From assembly GCF_902832845.1 (NCBI RefSeq), contig NZ_CADFDB010000001.1, positions 1,550,001-1,614,000 on the forward strand: DNA of 64,000 nucleotides. The letters are read 5' to 3'. Source of the stretch: Burkholderia metallica (GTDB taxonomy: Bacteria > Pseudomonadota > Gammaproteobacteria > Burkholderiales > Burkholderiaceae). The position numbers were made by a program, and so were the translations under genes. Within the stretch, counting starts at the first letter, position 1; each line of letters opens with the position of its first letter. Below the pieces are notes generated by a model, which was not told where the DNA came from, did no database searches, and worked only from the letters and a program-made list of their open reading frames with translations. Below, one piece after another: positions 41,451-50,870 of this stretch.

Positions 41451-42896
41451 ATGGATACGACCGCCCCCGCCTCCCCCTTTCCGCCCGCGCTCGCGCGCAT
41501 CGTCGCGACCGTCAGCACCGGTTTCGTCGTCACGCAGCTCGACGTGACGATCGTCAACATCGCGCTCGCGCATCTCGCCGCCGACCTGCGCTTGCCGGTG
41601 GCCGGCCTGCAGTGGGTCGTCGATGCGTACACGCTCGCGTTCGCGGTGCTGATGCTGTCGGGCGGCGCGCTCGGCGACCGCTTCGGCGCACGTCGCCTGT
41701 ACGTCGCCGGCCTCGCGCTGTTCGCGCTCGCGTCGCTTGCGTGCGGCGCCGCGAGCACGCCCGCGATGCTGATCGCGGCGCGCGCGCTGCAAGGCGTCGG
41801 CGCCGCCGCGATGCTGCCCAATTCGCTCGCGCTGCTCAACGACGCGTGCCGGCACGACCCGCACCTGCGCGCACGGGCCGTCGGCGGATGGACGGCGGCC
41901 GGTTCTGTGTCGATCGCGGCCGGCCCTGTGGTCGGCGGCCTGCTGATCGCGGCGTGGGGCTGGCGCGGCATCTTCCTCGTGAACCTGCCGCTGTGCGCGG
42001 CCGGGCTGGCGGCCGCCTATGCGTGGGTGCCCGCACGTCGCGCGGCGGCCACGGCGTCCGCGCCATCCACTTCCATTCGCACGCTCGACCTGCGCGGCCA
42101 GTTCATCGCGATCGTCATGCTGACCGCGCTGACCGGCGCCGTGATCGAATGGCGGCCGCTCGGCTTCACGCATCCGGTCGTCGCCGGCGGCTTCGCGCTG
42201 GCCGCCCTTGCCGCGCTCGCGTTCGTCGCGGCGGAAGCACGCACGGCCACGCCGATGCTGCCGCTGTCGCTGTTCCGCCATCGCACGTTCAGCGCGGCCG
42301 TGCTGTTCGGGATCTGCGTGAACCTCACGTACTACGGCACCGTGTTCGTGCTCGCGCTGTATCTGCAGCGCGCACGCGGCGAATCGGCGTTGCAGGCCGG
42401 TCTCGCGTTCCTGCCGCTGACGGGCGGCTTCCTGCTGTCGAACCTCGCGAGCGGCCGCGTCGTCGCGCGTCACGGCCCGCGTGCGCCGATGCTGGCGGGC
42501 GCGCTCGTCGCCGCGCTCGGTTACGGGTCGCTGCATTTCGTCGACGCATCGACGCCGCTGGCCGCCCTGCTCGTGCCGTTCCTGCTGATTCCGTCGGGCA
42601 TGGGTTTCGCGGTGCCGGCGATGACGACCGCCGTGCTCGCGTCGGTCGCGCCCGAGCGCGCGGGCATCGCGTCGGCCGTGCTGAATACCGCGCGGCAGGC
42701 CGGCGGCGCGATGGGGGTGGCCGCGTTCGGCGCGCTCGCCGGCGGAGGCGGCGCGGCGCAGGTCGTAGCCGGCCTGCGGATCGACACGGCAGTATCGGTC
42801 GCGCTGCTCGCCGCCGCCGCGCTGCTCGCGACACGGGTGCGGCCCGACGCGCATCGCGGCGCACCGCCCGCGCGTCAGGCGACGGCGGCCGATTGA
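41451..42896 (+). CDS. MFS exporter, DHA2 (EmrB/QacA-like) family
   Basis: A 481-residue inner-membrane drug:H+ antiporter with 14 predicted segments. It has motif D1 in TM1 (TQLDVTIVNIALAHLAADL), motif A (GGALGDRFGARRLY) and motif C (GWTAAGSVSIAAGPVVGGLLI), which marks antiporters of this group. Substrate unknown. It is probably under the AraC regulator upstream. Confidence 0.9.
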   Translation: MDTTAPASPFPPALARIVATVSTGFVVTQLDVTIVNIALAHLAADLRLPVAGLQWVVDAYTLAFAVLMLSGGALGDRFGARRLYVAGLALFALASLACGAASTPAMLIAARALQGVGAAAMLPNSLALLNDACRHDPHLRARAVGGWTAAGSVSIAAGPVVGGLLIAAWGWRGIFLVNLPLCAAGLAAAYAWVPARRAAATASAPSTSIRTLDLRGQFIAIVMLTALTGAVIEWRPLGFTHPVVAGGFALAALAALAFVAAEARTATPMLPLSLFRHRTFSAAVLFGICVNLTYYGTVFVLALYLQRARGESALQAGLAFLPLTGGFLLSNLASGRVVARHGPRAPMLAGALVAALGYGSLHFVDASTPLAALLVPFLLIPSGMGFAVPAMTTAVLASVAPERAGIASAVLNTARQAGGAMGVAAFGALAGGGGAAQVVAGLRIDTAVSVALLAAAALLATRVRPDAHRGAPPARQATAAD

Positions 42897-42906
42897 ACGG
42901 CGGCGG

Positions 42907-43842
42907 TCATGCGTCGCCGGGGTCGCGCTGAATCAGGTGACGCCACGGAAACACGTTGCCCTCGAAGTGACGCACGTAGCCGCCGCTGCCGGCCTGGATC
43001 ACCATGAACGACAGCCGCGGATGCAGCGCCTGCAGCGCTTCGAGCGCGTCCCGGTCGAGACAGGTATTTCTCAGCGTCAGCGCGTGGAGGCGCTGGCCGG
43101 CCGGGCTCTTCAGCAAGCGCTCGTATGCGTCGAACGACGTCACGCTGCCGGCGACGCGCGCGTGCTTCCACGTCGAATGCAACGCGGTCGACTCGGAGAA
43201 ATCGAGCGAGCCGAGCGACGCCATGTTGTCGCTGCCCGCAAGACGTTCGATGAACTGCTGCGTGTCGTCCGCGCCGCCGATGCGCAGCCGCGCGAGATAC
43301 GGCAACGGCACGTCGAAGAACCGCGCATCGGGTGCGTTCGGCACCGTCAGTTCGGTGAGAAACGGCGCCTTCGCGGCAAAGCGCGCAATCTCGCCGCCCT
43401 CCTGCATGATCAGGTCGCGGCGCACGATCATCGACTGGTTGTGATCGGCCGGCTCGGTCGGCCGCACATACAGCGAACGCAGCATCGGAAAGCGCGCATC
43501 CGAATCGAGCAGCGGACCGAAATCCCATTCGCGCGTGCCGTTCGCACCTTCGTCCGGCCCGCTGAATGCCAGATCGGTCACGACGCTCGCAACGTCCCGT
43601 TGCGCCAGGCACGCCAGCGTCCAGTCGAACGGTTCGCCCCACGTTTCGCCGAAGTACCTGACATGCAGCCCGGCCCGCATCGGCGCGACGTCGACATGAT
43701 TGAAATCGGTCAGCCACAGCGGCTCCGCCGGATCGCGATGGTCGCGCCCGTCCTCGGCCGCTTCGCGCTCGCCATGGTCGTGAATCCGGCGCTGCAGGTC
43801 GAGCAGGCGCCGATAACCGGCGGAATCCAGCGGATGGGTCAT
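42907..43842 (-). CDS. Hypothetical protein with leucine-rich-repeat-like pattern
   Basis: A 311-residue cytosolic protein I cannot assign with confidence. Several segments follow a loose repeat of about 25-40 residues ending in a beta-strand-like LxxL.L pattern: FPMLRSLYVRP, APFLTELTVP, LPYLARLRIGG, MASLGSLDFSE, LHALTLRNTCL and LSFMVIQAG. This resembles bacterial proteins with irregular leucine-rich repeats of the STM4015 kind. The N terminus is charged and rich in Asp/Arg/His. It converges with the DHA2 exporter, with 10 bases between stops. Confidence 0.7.
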   Translation of the reverse strand: MTHPLDSAGYRRLLDLQRRIHDHGEREAAEDGRDHRDPAEPLWLTDFNHVDVAPMRAGLHVRYFGETWGEPFDWTLACLAQRDVASVVTDLAFSGPDEGANGTREWDFGPLLDSDARFPMLRSLYVRPTEPADHNQSMIVRRDLIMQEGGEIARFAAKAPFLTELTVPNAPDARFFDVPLPYLARLRIGGADDTQQFIERLAGSDNMASLGSLDFSESTALHSTWKHARVAGSVTSFDAYERLLKSPAGQRLHALTLRNTCLDRDALEALQALHPRLSFMVIQAGSGGYVRHFEGNVFPWRHLIQRDPGDA

Positions 43843-43910
43843 GGCGAGGCGGCTCCGGTCGATGGCGATCGCGACAGTCTATCCGACGGTGTCGCCCGTT
43901 CGCACGACGC

Positions 43911-44381
43911 TCAGGGGCGCGTCTTGGCGGCCTCGTCGCCGAGCTTCCTCACGACCGTCTCGGCCGCCTTCAACGGCCGGCCGTCGTCGTGCCGCAGCGC
44001 GAGCTTGCGGATCGCGCGCCCGGTGCCGCGATCGACCAGCACCGAATGCGGCTCGCCGCGCGCGAACAGGTTCGCCTCGCCCCACTGCCGCAGCATCACG
44101 ATCACCGGGAAGAGCCCCTCGCCCTTTCTGGTCAGCGCGTACTCCTGATATGCGCTGCCGTCCGACGCCGGCACGACGTCGAACACGCCGGCGTCCACCA
44201 GCATCCGGAGCCGGTCGGACAGGATGTTGCTCGCGACGCCGAGGCTCGCGCGGAAATCGCCGAAGCGACGCACGCCGTCGAACGCGTCGCGCACGATCAG
44301 CAACGCCCAGCGATCGCCGACGATATCGGTCGCCCGCGCCACCGGGCACGGCGAATCCGCAAGACTTTTCTGCCTGGCCAT
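43911..44381 (-). CDS. HxlR family transcriptional regulator
   Basis: A 156-residue regulator with the HxlR opening SPCPVARATDIVGDRWALLIVRDAF, then a winged helix (RFGDFRASLGVASNILSDRLRMLVDAGVFDVVP). A conserved Cys (Cys12) near the N terminus can act as a redox or electrophile sensor in some HxlR proteins. The start at 44381 follows GGAGAGGAAC. It diverges from an MFS gene, with a long inverted repeat between them. Confidence 0.9.
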   Translation of the reverse strand: MARQKSLADSPCPVARATDIVGDRWALLIVRDAFDGVRRFGDFRASLGVASNILSDRLRMLVDAGVFDVVPASDGSAYQEYALTRKGEGLFPVIVMLRQWGEANLFARGEPHSVLVDRGTGRAIRKLALRHDDGRPLKAAETVVRKLGDEAAKTRP

Positions 44382-44462
44382 GTTCCTCTCCGCATTCGTG
44401 CCGGCCGCCGTCGCGGCAGCGCCGGCCACCCGTGCGCGAGCTGCCGCCCGCCGCACAACAGG

Positions 44463-44520
44463 TTGCATTTTAAAACTACTTTCCCTACACTCCAAACCAG
44501 TTTTAATTTGCAACTACTTT
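44463..44520. promoter_or_regulatory. Inverted and direct repeats between HxlR and MFS genes
   Basis: TTGCATTTTAAAACT (44463-44477) and AGTTTTAATTTGCAA (44499-44513) match as inverted repeats at 13 of 15 bases with a 21-base spacer. Each arm is followed on the plus strand by ACTACTTT (44475-44482 and 44513-44520), a direct repeat. The region is strongly AT-rich. It is the likely HxlR operator and holds the divergent promoters. Confidence 0.7.
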
Positions 44521-44534
44521 GCACGAGGGAACCC

Positions 44535-45770
44535 GTGGCGTCTTCCTGTCATACCGGCACCGCTGCATCGAACGCCGCTGCGCATGCGGCGCCCCCGGCC
44601 GACGGCGGCCGCCTGTCCGCGGCACGTGTCGCGCTGCTGGCCGTCTGCTGCGCGGCGAGTGTCGCGAACGTCTACTACGCGCAACCGCTGCTCGACTCGA
44701 TCGCGCGGGATTTCGGTGTGTCGCAGGCGGCCGTCGGCGGCGTCATCACCGCGACGCAGCTCGGCTGTGCGCTCGCGCTGCTGTTCGTCGTGCCGCTCGG
44801 CGACCGGCTGAACCGCAAGCGCCTGATCGCCGTGCAGCTTCTGCTGCTGACGGCGGCCTGCCTCGGCGTGGCCGCGTCGTCGACGCGCGTCGCGCTGCTG
44901 GCGGGCATGGTCGCCGTCGGGCTGCTCGGCACCGCGATGACGCAAGGGCTGATCGCCTGCTCGGCCGCCCTCGCGGGCGCGGGCGAACGCGGGCGCGTGG
45001 TGGGCGCCGCGCAGGGCGGCGTGGTGGTCGGGTTGCTGGCCGCGCGCTCGCTGGCCGGTGTCGTCACCGATCTCGCAGGCTGGCGGGCCGTCTATCTCGT
45101 GTCGGGCGCGCTCGCGATCGCGATGCTCGTCGTGCTGTCGCGGCTGCTGCCGGACGAGCGCGCACCGCGCGAGCGCATCGGCTACGCGGCGCTGCTGCGA
45201 TCGATGGTGTCGCTGCTGCGCGACGAACGCGTGCTGCGCGTGCGCGGCGCGATCGCGCTGCTGATGTTCGCGGCATTCAGCATCTTCTGGAGCGCGCTCG
45301 TGCTGCCGTTGAGCGCGCCGCCGCATGCGATGTCGCATACGCAAATCGGCGCGTTCGGCCTCGTCGGCGCACTGGGCGCGGCGGCGGCGGCCCGTGCGGG
45401 CCGGCTCGCCGATCGCGGGCGCGGCGAAGCGACGACCGGCGCCGCGCTCGCGCTGCTCGCGTGTTCGTGGCTGCCGCTCGCGTTCGGCGATACGTCGATT
45501 GCACTGCTGATCGTCGGCATCGTGCTGCTCGACGTCGGCGGGCAGGCCGTCCACGTCGTGAACCAGAGCCTGATTCTCGGCGCACGACCCGATGCGCATG
45601 CGCGCCTCGTCGGCTGCTACATGCTCTTCTATTCAGCCGGCAGCGGGCTCGGCGCGATTGCGTCGACGATGATGTATGCGCGCGCGGGATGGACGGGCGT
45701 CTGCGTGCTCGGCGCGGTCGTGAGCGTGGCGGCGCTCGGCGTCTGGGCCGCGACGCTCAGGCGCGCGTGA
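44535..45770 (+). CDS. MFS transporter
   Basis: A 411-residue, 12-segment transporter with motif A (PLGDRLNRKRLI) and VYYAQPLLDSIARDFGVSQAAVGG at the first helix, typical of bacterial drug-resistance or sugar-efflux MFS proteins. The GTG at 44535 is the best start: GAGGGA lies four bases upstream and the leader is short. Frames extending to 43989 are artefacts across the HxlR gene. It is probably controlled by the divergent HxlR regulator. Confidence 0.87.
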   Translation: MASSCHTGTAASNAAAHAAPPADGGRLSAARVALLAVCCAASVANVYYAQPLLDSIARDFGVSQAAVGGVITATQLGCALALLFVVPLGDRLNRKRLIAVQLLLLTAACLGVAASSTRVALLAGMVAVGLLGTAMTQGLIACSAALAGAGERGRVVGAAQGGVVVGLLAARSLAGVVTDLAGWRAVYLVSGALAIAMLVVLSRLLPDERAPRERIGYAALLRSMVSLLRDERVLRVRGAIALLMFAAFSIFWSALVLPLSAPPHAMSHTQIGAFGLVGALGAAAAARAGRLADRGRGEATTGAALALLACSWLPLAFGDTSIALLIVGIVLLDVGGQAVHVVNQSLILGARPDAHARLVGCYMLFYSAGSGLGAIASTMMYARAGWTGVCVLGAVVSVAALGVWAATLRRA

Positions 45771-45866
45771 CGCGCGCCGGCGCCGTGTGTTGCATGAAGA
45801 ACGCCGGCCCGCCGTGAGCGGCCCGCATGCGAACCGGCGCGCACGCCTCGCGCCGGATGGGCGCGC

Positions 45867-47033
45867 TCAGCCGGCCGCCTGGATCGCCTCTTCGTACACG
45901 CCGGCCACGCGCCGCGCGATCACCGCGTTGTCGAAATGATCGCGCGCATAGCGCTTGCACGCGGCGGCGTCGGGCAGCGTGATCGCACCCGACAGCGCGG
46001 CGCCGAGCCCTTCCGCGATCGCGCCCGCGCCCGTGGACGGCAGCACGAGATCGTCGGACAGCCCCGCCACCGCCTCCGGCAGCCCGCCGACCGGCGTGAC
46101 CAGCACCGGCGTGCCGGACGCGAGCGATTCGACGGTGATCAGCCCGAAGCCTTCGAGCGCGACCGTCGGCACGACGCTGACCGTCGCCGCACGGTACAGC
46201 GCCGCGAGGTGGTGGTCGGGCACGAAGCCGAGCAGCTTCACGTTGTCCTGCAGCCCGGCCGCATCGATGCGCTGCTGCAGTTCCTCGCCGATCTTGCCCT
46301 TGCCCGCGATCAGCAGCAGCACGTCCGGGTGGCGGTGCCGGAGCAGGCCGATCGCGTCGATCAGATCCTCGAGCCCCATGCGCCGCACCAGCCGGCGCAC
46401 GGCCAGCACGATCGGCCGGTCCTGCGGCAGTTGCAGCTTGTGGCGCGCCTCGCCGGGCGTGAGCGGCGTGTCGAACTGCGCGGTATCGACGCAGCCGGGA
46501 ATCACGCGCACGCGCGACGGATCGATCCCGTAGCGGTTCGTCAGGATCTGGCCGAACGCCTGCGACAGCACGATCAGCCGCGACGAACGCGTATAGACGG
46601 CCTGTTCGAGATAGCGCTTCGCGCGCTGGCCGAGCGACGCGGCGCCTTCGACCTGGCTTTCGTCCGCCCACGGCCCCTGGAAGTGCGACACCTGCGGAAT
46701 CCCGCGCGTGACGTCGAGGCCCGGGAACGTGTACAGCGCGAAGTGCGACGAGATCACGTCGGGCCGCTCGCTGCGGATCTGCTCGCGCAGCGCGCGCCGC
46801 GCGGCGAGCATCCGGCGCGCGAGCGACTCCGACGCGGGGCCGAAGCCCTGGATCGCACCGGCCGTGTCGTCGGCGACCTTCGGCGAGCCGGCGACGAGCC
46901 CGCGCACCTCGACGCCCGCGCCCGGCAGCGCGCCGACGAGCGAGTAGTACATCCGGTCGAGGCCGCCGGCGCGCTCGGGAAACCAGTGCATGCCGATTTG
47001 CAACGATTTGATCGGCCGGGAAGAGTGGGACAT
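45867..47033 (-). CDS. bceK: Glycosyltransferase family 4, cepacian cluster
   Basis: A 388-residue GT-B fold glycosyltransferase that adds one sugar of the cepacian repeat on the cytoplasmic face. Features are ALEGFGLITVESLASGTPVLVTPVGGLPEAV, the nucleotide-sugar motif, and LAVRRLVRRMGLEDLIDAI. The start codon shares one base with the bceJ stop (TGATG), so translation is coupled. It is the last gene of the minus-strand operon. The exact sugar cannot be told. The letter is assigned from the position in the known bceA-K order. Confidence 0.85.
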   Translation of the reverse strand: MSHSSRPIKSLQIGMHWFPERAGGLDRMYYSLVGALPGAGVEVRGLVAGSPKVADDTAGAIQGFGPASESLARRMLAARRALREQIRSERPDVISSHFALYTFPGLDVTRGIPQVSHFQGPWADESQVEGAASLGQRAKRYLEQAVYTRSSRLIVLSQAFGQILTNRYGIDPSRVRVIPGCVDTAQFDTPLTPGEARHKLQLPQDRPIVLAVRRLVRRMGLEDLIDAIGLLRHRHPDVLLLIAGKGKIGEELQQRIDAAGLQDNVKLLGFVPDHHLAALYRAATVSVVPTVALEGFGLITVESLASGTPVLVTPVGGLPEAVAGLSDDLVLPSTGAGAIAEGLGAALSGAITLPDAAACKRYARDHFDNAVIARRVAGVYEEAIQAAG

Positions 47034-48217
47034 CAAGAGTGCTCCTGCGTGAGCGCAGGCTCGACCCGCTCGAAAGCGGTCGGCTGCGAGGGTTGGCCGA
47101 TGCGCCGGTAAAGCGCGACATACTGGGCGCCCATGTGCGCCCAGCCGAAGCCGGTCATCAGTTCACGGGCCGCGTCGCCCATCGCGCGACAGGTGTCGCG
47201 CGACGCCGCGAGCGAGCCGATCGCCTGTGCGAGCGCCGCCGGATCGTCCGGGTCCTCCAGCACGATCCCGCATTCGCGCGTGATGATTTCCGCGCCGCCC
47301 GCGGTGCGCGCGGTGACGACCGGCAGCCCGGCCGCCATCGCCTCGAGCAGCGACAGGCTCATCGCTTCGTAGCGCGACGGGAACACGTAGGCGTCGACCG
47401 AGCGCATCAGCGTCGGCATGTTTTTCACGAGACCGAGGAAATGCACGCGCGACGCGATGCCGAGCGCGCGCGCCTCGTCCGGATACGGGCTGCCGGGCAG
47501 ATAGCCGGCCACCGCCAGATGCACGTTCTCCGGCAGCTTCGTCAGCGCCTTCAGCACGGTGCCGAGGTTCTTGCGCGGCGTGCGCAAATCGCCGACGAAC
47601 AGCAGCAGGAACGCGTCGTCCGGCAGCTTGAACGCCGCGCGGTCGGCCTGTGCGCCCGCGAACGCACTGCCGTCGACGCCGTTGTAGATCACGCTGATCT
47701 TGCGGCTGTCGATACCGAGCCCGGCGATCTCGTCGGCCACCTTCTGCGACACGGCCGTGATCGCACGCGAGCGCCGGTATGCCCAGCGCTCGAGCGTGGT
47801 GTTCACGCGCGTGTAGACGTACTGGTAAGCCGACCACAGCCCCTTGGTCGGGCCGAACGGATAGTACGGACTCTTGAACCAGCCGCCGTGCACGAAGTGC
47901 GCGGTATTCACGTCGGCCTTGATCCACGAGATGAAGCCGTTCACGTGCAGCACGTCGTACGCGTCGCGATGCGCGCGCAGCCACGCCGCGCTCTTCAGCG
48001 CGAACACCTGCTGCTTGACGAGATTCGACGGCCAGAAGCCGCCGACCTTCACCGGCACCCAGCGCACGCGCGGGTCGGCCAGCAGTTCGGGCGCGACGTA
48101 CGACGCGACCAGCGTGACCTCGTAGTTTTCGGCCAGCGCCGCGCGCGCGATTTCGTAATTGACGCGGCCCTGCCCGTCGTTATGTCGCACGACGTGCGTG
48201 ACGATTGCGATTCTCAA
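47033..48217 (-). CDS. bceJ: Glycosyltransferase family 4, cepacian cluster
   Basis: A 394-residue GT-B glycosyltransferase (IAIVTHVVRHNDGQGRVNYE at the N terminus; YEAMSLSLLEAMAAGLPVVTARTAGGAEI at the donor site). The best start is TTG at 48217, which overlaps the bceI stop by three bases and has GGGGAGG upstream; no ATG gives the first beta strand. The weak start inside a coupled operon may set its level relative to bceI. Acceptor and donor are unknown. Confidence 0.83.
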   Translation of the reverse strand: MRIAIVTHVVRHNDGQGRVNYEIARAALAENYEVTLVASYVAPELLADPRVRWVPVKVGGFWPSNLVKQQVFALKSAAWLRAHRDAYDVLHVNGFISWIKADVNTAHFVHGGWFKSPYYPFGPTKGLWSAYQYVYTRVNTTLERWAYRRSRAITAVSQKVADEIAGLGIDSRKISVIYNGVDGSAFAGAQADRAAFKLPDDAFLLLFVGDLRTPRKNLGTVLKALTKLPENVHLAVAGYLPGSPYPDEARALGIASRVHFLGLVKNMPTLMRSVDAYVFPSRYEAMSLSLLEAMAAGLPVVTARTAGGAEIITRECGIVLEDPDDPAALAQAIGSLAASRDTCRAMGDAARELMTGFGWAHMGAQYVALYRRIGQPSQPTAFERVEPALTQEHS

Positions 48218-49680
48218 TGGTCGCCTCCCCGTAAACGCGCGGCGGCCAGCTGGCGTTGCGTCTTTTGCCAGTGCGCCGCGGAAAGAATCGAAAAAATAGC
48301 TGTGAACATCAGCAGGCCGCCCGTGCCGATCAGCGAGTTCGTGAACACGAGCATCGCGAGGGTCGACAGGCACAGGCTCAGGCACGCGGCGACGAACTTG
48401 TCCTTGCGCAGCCTGAACGCCGCGCGCAGCGTGCGGCCGAACAGCATCGCGACGCCGGCGAGATACAGCAGCGTGCCGGGCCAGCCGAGCACGAAAGGCA
48501 CGTTCATCACGCCGCTGTCGAAGCTGCCGTACTTGCCGAGCTCGCCGCTGTCGCTCGACAGCTTCGTGGATGCCCCCGTCGCGCCCATCCCTTCGCCGGC
48601 GACGTCGGTGAACGCCGTCTGCGCGAAGGTCGCGTAGAACTTGTTGCGGTCGTCGTAGCTGCGGTCGTCCTTCAGGTTCGTGATCGACTGCAGACGCTGG
48701 CCGAGACGATCGGCCACCGGCCCGACGGTCAGCAGCGGCACGCACAGCCCGACCAGCACGACGCCGCTGATCAGGATGCGCATCCGCACACGGTTGTTCG
48801 ACTGCGCGAGCTGGATCGCGAGCGCGATCACCCAGCCGCCCCAGGTCGAGCGCACGAGACACAGCGCAAACGACACGAAACCGGCCGCGCCGGCGAACCA
48901 GCGGATCTTCTGCGGCGCCGCGAACACGAACACCAGCGCGCCCATGATCGCGAACGCGAACGGCCCCGACGAGTTCATCGTGCTGAACACGCGCACGCCG
49001 TACGGCACCGGCTCGCCCTGCGAACCCATGTCGGAGCCGATCATCCACAGGACGTCCCACTGCGGCATCACGAAATACTGGACGATGCCGTACAGGCCCA
49101 TCACGAGCGCGCCCCACATGAACGTGGACAGCAGCACGTCGCGGTACTCCGGGTAGTCGCGCGCGTTGACCATGATGTGAAAGCCGATCAGCACCGGGTA
49201 CACCCAGTTCGCGAGGTCGTAGGTCGCGGCCATCACGCCGCTCGACACGATCCCGACGAGGTACGCGTACGCGAGCCCGAACAGCATCAGCAGAATCGGA
49301 ATCCCGCGCCGCTGCGCGAGCACGCGGTAATGCCGGATCAGACCGAGGCCGGCGATCATCGTCACCGCGAGCGGCGCGACCTGGATCAGGCTCGTCGGCG
49401 TGAACGCGCCCTTCGACCAGTCGGCGAGACGCCGCACTTCCGGGCTCAGGAACCACACCCACCACATGAAGCCGACGTAGCGCGCCGGGCTCTTGAAATA
49501 CAGCCACAGGCCGACCGCGATGGCCAGCACCGGAAACGCGAGCGTCAGCACCTTGCCCTGGTGAATGGCGATCAGCGCGGCGGTGAACGTCCACAGCCCC
49601 GCCTGCCCGACCCAGTGCTTCGGTTCGGGCAGGCGGCGGCGGTTGCGCGACGGGGCGCGTTCGGCGGCGATCGTACTCAT
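48214..49680 (-). CDS. bceI: Wzy-like polysaccharide polymerase
   Basis: A 488-residue inner-membrane protein with about ten hydrophobic segments and a long periplasmic loop (DRLGQRLQSITNLKDDRSYD ... GEGMGATGASTKLSSDSGELG), the pattern of O-antigen/EPS polymerases. It should join lipid-linked cepacian repeats in the periplasm. It lies between glycosyltransferase genes bceH (10 bases before) and bceJ (overlapping). The flippase needed with it is not in this window. Confidence 0.85.
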   Translation of the reverse strand: MSTIAAERAPSRNRRRLPEPKHWVGQAGLWTFTAALIAIHQGKVLTLAFPVLAIAVGLWLYFKSPARYVGFMWWVWFLSPEVRRLADWSKGAFTPTSLIQVAPLAVTMIAGLGLIRHYRVLAQRRGIPILLMLFGLAYAYLVGIVSSGVMAATYDLANWVYPVLIGFHIMVNARDYPEYRDVLLSTFMWGALVMGLYGIVQYFVMPQWDVLWMIGSDMGSQGEPVPYGVRVFSTMNSSGPFAFAIMGALVFVFAAPQKIRWFAGAAGFVSFALCLVRSTWGGWVIALAIQLAQSNNRVRMRILISGVVLVGLCVPLLTVGPVADRLGQRLQSITNLKDDRSYDDRNKFYATFAQTAFTDVAGEGMGATGASTKLSSDSGELGKYGSFDSGVMNVPFVLGWPGTLLYLAGVAMLFGRTLRAAFRLRKDKFVAACLSLCLSTLAMLVFTNSLIGTGGLLMFTAIFSILSAAHWQKTQRQLAAARLRGGDH

Positions 49681-49690
49681 CGATCCGCGC

Positions 49691-50827
49691 TCACCGCGAC
49701 GACGGGTGCGAATCCGCGAGCGGCATCGCCACGCCCGCGGCCGCCGGCGTGCGGCGCCGGCGCAGCATGTCGCGCGTGATCCGCACATGCTGCTCGGCGA
49801 ACGCCTGCGTGGTCAGGTCGCGTTCGCGCAGGCACGCGGCGGCGGCCCGCGCGCAATCGAGCGCCGCGGCCGGATCGGCGACGAAGCGATCGGCGGCCTG
49901 GCGCATCGCCTGCGCGTCGAACGCCGGCACGTAGGCGGCCGTATCGTGCGGGAAGTAGTCGCTGAGCCCGCCCACGTCGGACACGATCATCGGCTTGCCG
50001 ACGGCTGCCGCCTCGAGCATCACGGTGATGCCCGACGCGTGGAAGTTCGGCCGCAGCGGCACGACGATCACGTCGGCCCACGCATACAGCTCGTGCTGCT
50101 TCGCGAGCCCCGACGCCGAGCCGATCTGCACGTTCGGCGCGTGCCACTCGCGCGGCACGCGGCGGCGCGTCGCGAGCCGCACGTCGTAGCGCGCGTCGCC
50201 GCCGAACGCGGCGAGGAACGTGCGCCAGTCGCGGTCGCGGTCGTTGCCGATCGCCGCGATCCGCAGCGGCCGGTTCGGTTGCCATTGCCGCGGCTCGGTG
50301 AGCGGGAAGTCCTGCGTATTCAGCCCGTAGTACACGAACTCGGCGTCGCGGCCGAGATAGCGGCGGCACAGCTCGGCGTTGTCGCGGGCGAGCGTGGTCA
50401 GCGCATCGGCGCGCGCGATCAGCTTGCGATACAGCCAGCGGCGCGGACCGCCGAAGCTGCCCCACTTGTCGAACAGCCACACGCTCTGCGCGAGCAGCAG
50501 CGGGCGCTTGCCCCGCTCGCCGGCGAGCTTCAGGATCAGCGACGCGGCGAGATGCTCCTGTTCCGTGTGCGTCCAGATCACGTCAGTGTTCAGCAGCGCG
50601 GCGCGGTTGCGCCACGCGTGCACGAGGTCGAAGCCGAGCGCCGCCTTCAGCGCGCGGCGCGCGAGGCCGACGACACGGTTCTCGCCGCCGTCCTGCGAAT
50701 AGGTCAGCCGGAATTCGGCGGACTCGGCGTGGTGATAGCCGTACAGGCAGCCGATGTTCTCGCCTTTCCGGTAGGTACGCGGATCGGCGCCGTGAAACAG
50801 ATGGACGTGGACGTTCGTTGCAGTCAT
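49691..50827 (-). CDS. bceH: Glycosyltransferase family 4-like, cepacian cluster
   Basis: A 378-residue glycosyltransferase. GT-B features are weaker in the N-terminal half (VHVHLFHGADPRTYRKGENIG) but the C-terminal donor site is clear (HASGITVMLEAAAVGKPMIVSDVGGLSDYF). It belongs to the operon, 43 bases after bceG and 10 before bceI. Specific linkage unknown. Confidence 0.83.
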   Translation of the reverse strand: MTATNVHVHLFHGADPRTYRKGENIGCLYGYHHAESAEFRLTYSQDGGENRVVGLARRALKAALGFDLVHAWRNRAALLNTDVIWTHTEQEHLAASLILKLAGERGKRPLLLAQSVWLFDKWGSFGGPRRWLYRKLIARADALTTLARDNAELCRRYLGRDAEFVYYGLNTQDFPLTEPRQWQPNRPLRIAAIGNDRDRDWRTFLAAFGGDARYDVRLATRRRVPREWHAPNVQIGSASGLAKQHELYAWADVIVVPLRPNFHASGITVMLEAAAVGKPMIVSDVGGLSDYFPHDTAAYVPAFDAQAMRQAADRFVADPAAALDCARAAAACLRERDLTTQAFAEQHVRITRDMLRRRRTPAAAGVAMPLADSHPSSR

Positions 50828-50870
50828 GCGAGCCCTCCGTGGGTGGCCGCGCGCGAGGCGCGCAGGCCGT

